From: Hymenopellis radicata
Taxonomy: Eukaryota > Basidiomycota > Agaricomycetes > Agaricales > Physalacriaceae
NCBI GenBank assembly: GCA_015501595.1
Contig: JADNRX010001146.1
Coordinates: 1-13,642, forward strand
Direction of reading: 5' to 3'
DNA length: 13,642 nt
Both the position numbers and the translations under genes were made by a program. The notes beneath the pieces are model-generated. The model had not been told where the DNA came from, did no database searches, and saw only the letters and a program-made list of their open reading frames with translations. Positions 7,969 through 13,642 of the stretch are shown here, one piece after another; within the stretch, counting starts at the first letter, position 1; every line of letters begins with the position of its first letter.

Positions 7969-8141
7969 ATGGCCACGCTTTCGTATTGCTTTCGTTTCTT
8001 GTACAAGCTTGCATATCTAGTATCTACTATATATTTTATTGTATCTACGTGTACTTACTGTGTTATACTTGATATTTGCTGATCGCCGCGTCATCAACTA
8101 ATAACTTGCTTGATCACGAACCACCACCACCACTACCACCA
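7969..8141 (+). promoter_or_regulatory. Short intergenic region between the chromodomain gene and SFT2
   Basis: Only 173 bp separate two genes on the same strand. The first half is AT-rich (CTATATATTTTATTG near 8025) and probably carries the 3' end signals of the upstream gene. The second half, with CCACCACCACCACTACCACCA just before the start at 8142, should be the SFT2 leader. An upstream in-frame ATG at 8076 would add 22 residues. No terminator or specific site can be named. Confidence 0.35.
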
Positions 8142-9064
8142 ATGCCTGCACCGTCCAACGAATCAAACTTTCGCGCTAATCTCTCGCAGTTTCGATGGGC
8201 TAGAGGGCAGACCGACGACTCACAGCCGGCCCCGCAGCAGGCGTCCGCCAACCCATTTTCCCGCTTCTACAACGCCGTCGCGGGAGACTATGTCCCGCTG
8301 CGCTCCAACGAGCGGACAAACGAGGAGGAGGCGTGGTTCGCGCTGTCGAGCTGGGAACGGTGCGCCCTTTGGCTTGCACAAGAGAAATGCTCAATTATGA
8401 GGGCGTAGGCTACTGGGATTCGGCGCATGTCTCGTTGGCGCGGCGGTGTGTTTCTTTATCGCGTTCCTGACGCTTATGAGGTGCGCATTCAAACGATATA
8501 CATGATGAGGCTCTTTTTGATTGGGTTTAGACCGTCCAAGTTTGCGCTAGCATTTAGGTGTGTTGGATACGCAATGCCATGTATCGCTTGCTTATACCGA
8601 TGTATAGCCTAGGCAGTCTTCTTGTCATGTTTGGGTGCGGAAACATCTTGTTTCGCTTCATCCGCGTTGCCTGAATCTTGGCCAGGTTCTCCGTATTAAT
8701 AGGACCCATAAATCACCTCAAACATCTCGTCTCAAAGGAGCGACTACCGTTCACAGCGGTGTACTTTGCAAGTCTAGGTCTGACTCTGTATTTCTCTCTT
8801 GGAGTGCGCGCGTTTGTTTCCTCATTCTTTGCCCGAAATCTCACCTATCGCTCCAGCTTCATTCGTTCCTTGGTTCCCTAATAAGTGGTGTCGTTCAAGT
8901 ACGCTATTTCCTCTCCATAAACCCCCCATCAGTTGACCTCAAATTGCCTCCAGGTCGTCGCGCTTATTGCATACGTTCTTGCATACTTCCCTGGTGGCAC
9001 TTCCACACTACGGCTCGGTGGACAGATGGCAATGCGTGGCGCAGGCAGCCTTCTGCCACGTTAA
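8142..9064 (+). CDS. SFT2: Vesicle transport protein SFT2, seven exons
   Basis: SFT2 is a small four-helix membrane protein of the late Golgi that supports fusion of endosome-derived vesicles; in yeast it overlaps with GOT1. Exons: 8142-8359, 8409-8480, 8531-8557, 8608-8634, 8686-8803, 8857-8898, 8954-9064; 204 aa, the usual length. Every junction keeps the frame, and all six introns are 49-55 nt GT-AG. Landmarks in order: NLSQFRW, NPFSRFYNAVAGDYVPLRS, NEEEAWFALSSWERLLGFGACL, FLTLMRPSKFALAFSLGSLLVMFGF, GPINHLKHLVSKERLPFTAVYF, LHSFLGSLISG, YVLAYFPGGTSTLRLGGQMA. Hydrophobic segments lie at about 74-97, 101-122, 138-154 and 156-182. The start at 8142 fits the family N-terminus and has the context ACCAATG; an in-frame ATG at 8076 would add 22 residues. 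Exons 3 and 4 are only 27 nt each. It converges on Nup192, whose stop lies 99 bp beyond. Confidence 0.95.
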
Positions 9065-9163
9065 CAATACTCACTCTCCCTCCTGTTTATTTGCGGATTG
9101 ATACATTATTCGGATGCAAAAAATACAGTGTACATATGTCAACACGCCATATACTCAAAACAA

Positions 9164-12100
9164 TCATGAAATCATCGACATATCGTCGCCCTCGTCATTT
9201 TGGTGCAGGCCGACAGTGTCCCGTAACCGTCGGTCCATGATCTCCATGTACGCCTGGTTATCGCGCCAGTCGTCGCCAAGTCTCTGTGAATAAATCAATT
9301 CGCATCCGTTGAATATGGCGAAGCAACGCACAACTGCTCTTAACCTCTGTAACACGGGCTGCAGGCTCTTTCCGAGTTCCTGTCGGAACGAGTCTGGCTC
9401 GGGCATCGATAACAATCGTATCGCATAGCTTTTGCCTTCCGCAGGCTTCACTTGATGTCCATCGCAATAGTACATGGCATGCCTCCACAGCAGCAAGAGC
9501 ACCATCTCCGCCGTGTGGATCACGATTTTGACGTCCTTTTTAAGACCCGCCTCCAAGCGCTCGTACTCCTGGCAGACGAGCGTCCGCTTTTGGTTAATGT
9601 TGAGCTCCTGCAAAACTGCCGGCTCCAGATGCACGACCTGGACAACTCATCAAACTCTCTCCCGCGCAATCCGAAAGAAATGCCTGCCGCCCACCTCTTG
9701 GATATTTTCGACAGTGACGTGCTCCCGTGCAGATAACTCCGACGCGATGAACGCCATCTGGTTCAGCATTGCCTCCAGATCGCCGAGAACGTCATTGAGG
9801 GCTTGCATCGCATCGCCCAGGGTGGGCAGTGTCGCTAGGCAGATTTAGCATGGGATAATACTGGGAATAACAATAACTCACCAATGAAATGGGAGCTGCG
9901 CTCATCCATCCTCGGGACTGCCGTCGAAGGCGCCAACATGACGTTAATTTCTGGTTCTGCCGGCACACAGACACAGGGATGAGTCTCAGTCTAAAGCACG
10001 GATAGCGAACTAACCCGTAAAGTCATTAGCGGCGCCCAAGTACGAGACCACAGCTTTTCGAACAAGGCGCTCTTTCTGGCGAACAGCCGCTTGGAACTTG
10101 GACTCTGATCCGAAGCCTATACAGTGATTGCATGTTATTACCTGGGAAGAAAATGAAAAACTATGAATATACCTGACGAAAGCGCATTCGCGCTCGCAAT
10201 TTCCGCGTCCGTTATCGGTTTCACGTTTTCAACCCAATGGCCCGTTCGAAGGTACTGCGTAGAAAGAGCCAAAACGGCAGCATGGATGGCGCCGAACCCA
10301 GAGCCTGTAGATGCCTATCGCGCGCGCGGTCAGCCTTTCAAGCGCATCGGCCGAGATTGGAAACGCAAACCAGATCCGTCTTTGGCACAATATGCAGGAC
10401 GTTGGTGGACAGAGAGATCAGCAGATGAATCTCCTCCAAAAGCGAAAGTGACAGGTCTTCGGTTTCGTTTTTCAATAAAATCACGATAGTCGGGCTGTGT
10501 TTGGCCAAAAAGTCTAATGCCTACACCAAAGGGTTAGGTTAGCACTGCGGAGCGTTAATAACAGAATCAGGTACCTGGTTCGTGGCAGACGCATGCTTTG
10601 AACCAAGGGTGGCAACAATAGCATTTACAAGTTCGACAGCGGGCATAAAGAGTTGATGATAGCGCTGGACCGCGGATGGCAAGAACGTGTCTTGATCTAA
10701 CGAAAAGGAGGAACGTCAGGACACACGCGTAGAGTGTCCAGTAACACATACCCATAAAGTCCTGATCTCCTTCAGGTCTAGCGTCAAGATAGTCGCATCT
10801 GCCCAACACTGAGATAATGTTGGCATCCAACAATCGCTCGGCGCCAGCCCTTGAATGCGCTATCCGAATGAAGAGTGACATTTTCGACTCGTAAACGTAA
10901 AGCGCGTTAAGATCATCTATTGAATCGTGCCGTTAAGTAAAAAAAAAACTGTAAACACATTTAGAAGAGGCTTACCAGGATCGGGTTTGAGAACAGCCTG
11001 CAGATTCAGATCCGACTCCCTGACACCGTGAATGAAGTTGGTCAGGATGCCGTGTCGTACGAGATAGGTCAAAACAAGGTACTGCTTCTCGGCCGCGGAT
11101 AGCTGACACAACGAAGTCAACAAGTTGAATGCCACCGTCTTCCATACTTCCGACCCGTCAATGGCGTCTCGAGCAATCGTGGTAACGAGTCGCTCAAGAC
11201 CGCCCTTCATCAGAGCCAAGCTGTTGGCCTGGATCGGCGAAGACGAGGCCTGTCGGCCTTGAGGAATGAGAGCCTGACTATCGTCGAAGAAGGTGTCGCG
11301 GGCAGTAGCGGCCAGGGACATGGACATCGACAGGCCGTTCGGCGGAGAGGGAGCGGCAGAGGAGGACGGAGAGATGAGGTGGATGTAGTTCGCAATCGAC
11401 GCGTAGAGATTGCCTCGAACGAGCTCTAACCGGCTGTTGTCGATGATGCACTCCAAGATGTTCTTCAAGATAGTGTACAGCCGCTCAGCGGGGAGAACAT
11501 TGCTCTCTGCATCTCCGGAAAGCGAGGAGAGAATGATTTGCTGCTGTCGGTCCTCACGAAGTTTAGTGATCGCAGACAGCGTCATTTCCGCCAAGACCAC
11601 CGCCGTAGAATCTTCCACTTCAGAGGAGTGGAGGATGGTCGGTAGTATTTGGAGAAGATCGAAAAGCGTGTTCTCCTCAGATCGTGGGTAGACGATGGAA
11701 ACAGCGGATCAGCGCCATGTCCAGCATCTTTCGCCAGGATTCGAAGCCTGTCGCCGCAGCATACACAACCTCCGTCGGTGGTTTTCCACGGCACAACTCT
11801 CCATATATACTGAGACTCGAGCGCTACCTGTTCCATGTTCGCCGGAGTTGCAACTTTGCTCTGCGCTACTAACGAACGACGAGCAAAAGTCAACAACGAA
11901 AGCAGAGCCCCCCGATCGATGACTTCGCATCCCGAGATGTCTTTCCGAGTACATGAATGGAGAGGGAGCTGCGCAAGGTATTTGACATCCACAGGCGACG
12001 GTCAAATGGTCGGACCAGTCGAAGGCCAATGAATGCAGGTACTCGATGATTCGCATATTCGATTGCCCGACTTCTCGGAACGTGTCGAAGATAGTGTCCT

Positions 12101-13642
12101 CCACTCCGGATCCGTGTCATAGATTGGCTGAGTACTGAATAGGAGGGCGAGCAGATCATCAACGCCCTTGTGTTGATCCGTTCATGAGGGACTTGCAACT
12201 TCCAACGCCACGAGATTGAATATCCACGAGCGGGACCTCAGGAAAGCGCTGAACGTCGCCACCGTCGTCGGAGACGCGTTCCGTCGGAATAGACAACCTC
12301 GATGAAGGGCTCGACTTCAGTGCAGGTCCTGCGTTGGAATCGCCGCAAGATGGCGGGCAAAGAAGTCTTCTCGCGTCCGAAGGTATCGCATCGTGAGTTC
12401 CGACGTCGACGAGTCGAGACAAAGGGTGTGGATAATATGGTAACACCGCTCCGCAGGGCGGAATGGCCATGAACATCGGGTGCCGCGAACCTCTTGTTCC
12501 TTCCCCTTCCCCTTCAGCCTCGGTACACCAATGTTGAGCAGTTCAATAACGAGATGAACGCAAGTCTGCTGAGAGCCAAAGCATGGGGATCTTCGATCTG
12601 TTGACTTCGCTTGGTGCTACCAAAGAGTAGCCAACGAGCAAAGCTCTGATGGGAATGATTGGTCTCGGCGCTTTGAATCAACAAGTCAAGAACCGGCAAG
12701 CCTTGTCGCCTGGCTCAAGTCAAGACTGAGATCAACATCAGGCGCACCAGCACCCGTACTCTGTTCGGCAACAGTCTCCGCACTCAAGACGTCATCCACC
12801 GATTCGGATTGCAGTATGTGGATATACCCGGCCATAATGCGCTTTGAGTTTTCGCTGCGCTGAATCAGAACGGCCATACTCGACAATGCAGTGGACATCG
12901 AGAGAGCGGACATGATCTTCACGGAAAGCAAAACGAGTTCCGAATGGGCGGGATATGCGACATATGACGCGATGGCGGGGACATAATGGGGACCAAAGGA
13001 AAGAGATTGGTCGAACCTGGTGAAGTACGAGCGAGGATGAACCACACCAACAGATGATGCGCCTTCAAAGCCAGAGAGTACAGGGATAAGAACGTCCAGA
13101 AACAGGTCCTGAATCTCCAGCACGCGCTGAACGATGCGCAAAGCCCGAACGATGGTGCTTGCAAAGAAGGGTTCCTCGTTCGCGAAACCTCTTTCAAAAG
13201 CATCGACACCTCAACGATATATGAGGTGATGCTCTGATGGAGAGGAGTCGCTGCCAGCAGCATCTTCGTGATATCGTAACCGGGGTGTGCCAACAAGGAA
13301 ACGAGGCTCTCGGCTTTCAACGGCCCCGCCTCTGCAGAGGCCAAGATCGACTCGACATCAAACTCGCCAGAGACCGCTCAATAAAGCACAAACAGAGATC
13401 GTTCATCTGCCACCGGTCTGAAGGACGTGCGTACTCTCGGGCGGGGATTTTGGCAAAAACATTGTCAACGACAAACGCGACGAATGGCCCAATTCCGGGA
13501 AGTCGATAGGGTTGTCCCAGATTCTCCGGAATGGTGCTTAGTGTACCAGGATCCGTAATACGATCACGGAGAGAAACGCCGCTTCACGGTATGAATGAGC
13601 GTACACAGAAGCTGGAGAAAAGGAATCGTGGCGGGATATACG
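9164..13642 (-). CDS. NUP192: Nucleoporin Nup192 (Nup205 family), C-terminal part; N-terminus off the right edge, frame breaks upstream of 11670
   Basis: Large alpha-helical scaffold protein of the nuclear pore inner ring. The 3' part is clean, with exons (low to high) 9164-9637, 9695-9834, 9882-9956, 10015-10116, 10173-10314, 10371-10520, 10575-10696, 10752-10916 and 10976 to about 11672; introns of 47-59 nt all keep the frame. Landmarks: LNINQKRTLVCQEYERLE, VRQKERLVRKAVVSYLGA, TIVILLKNETEDLSLSLLEE, DTFLPSAVQRYHQLFMPA, AGAERLLDA, YLDARPEGDQDFM, RLELVRGNLYASIANY and EDSTAVVLAEMTLSAITKLRE. Further upstream (higher coordinates) the text remains recognisable (CEVIDRGALLSLLTFARRSL, HSLAFDWSD, RYLRTREDFFARHLAAIP, VVHPRSYFTRFDQSLSFGP, GIGPFVAFVVDNVFAKIP), but changes frame many times and meets a TGA at 12182-12184. 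Because the gene is essential and the 3' third is intact, these breaks are more likely assembly indels than decay. Convergent with SFT2. Confidence 0.9.

Noticed and set aside
8076..8141. Upstream in-frame ATG extending SFT2 by 22 residues
   Set aside because: The added Pro-rich stretch is not part of the family, and the ATG at 8142 has a better context; kept only as an alternative.
9647..9652. Two tandem in-frame TGA stops in the Nup192 3' region, suggesting a broken C-terminus
   Set aside because: They fall inside a 57-nt intron (9638-9694, GTGGGC...CCAG) whose removal joins VENIQE to VVHLEP in frame, as expected for the family.
10163..10489. 108-codon plus-strand open frame
   Set aside because: Runs across exons and introns of Nup192 in antisense; the minus-strand exons here are unmistakable.
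10939..10948. Run of ten A on the plus strand as a poly(A) or retrocopy mark
   Set aside because: It lies inside a normal 59-nt Nup192 intron (10917-10975), where on the coding strand it is a T-rich tract before the acceptor.

Overview
The window looks like a piece of a mushroom-forming basidiomycete (Agaricomycetes) nuclear genome. The evidence is short spliceosomal introns of about 47-59 bases with GT(R)NGT donors in almost every gene, compact spacing on both strands, and recognisable fungal families (SFT2, Nup192, a lactose-permease-type sugar transporter, an AsaB/CmcJ-like oxygenase, and a fungal 5-hmdU-kinase-helical-domain protein).

Layout, left to right. 1-2100, minus: a sugar transporter (MFS) cut by the left edge and interrupted by frame breaks. 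2595-3727, plus: an eight-exon AsaB/CmcJ/GA4-desaturase-like oxygenase, transcribed divergently from the transporter; it reads as 269 aa only if one GC-AG intron and two unusually short introns (34 and 32 nt) are accepted. 3728-6427: a gene-poor stretch with a 395-bp MITE-like element (inverted ends plus duplicated target site), a broken minus-strand fragment resembling the large LRR/F-box-like families of mushrooms, and a diverged direct repeat. 6428-7968, plus: a two-exon gene joining a 5-hmdU DNA kinase helical-type domain to a C-terminal chromodomain. 8142-9064, plus: a seven-exon SFT2 vesicle-transport gene. 9164-13642, minus: the C-terminal part of the nucleoporin Nup192 (Nup205 family), convergent with SFT2 and running off the right edge.

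The most interesting item is the chromodomain fusion. It pairs a module known from enzymes acting on hypermodified thymine in DNA with a reader of histone marks, and suggests a chromatin-directed DNA-base pathway of unknown chemistry. SFT2 and Nup192 are housekeeping genes. The transporter and oxygenase may form a small metabolic pair. 

Reading-frame damage is not spread evenly. It is dense in 1-2100 and 11670-13642 but absent from 6428-11670, including the last 2.5 kb of the same Nup192 gene. This looks more like local assembly error than true decay. All family calls come from reading translated segments and remembered family patterns; no database search was run.
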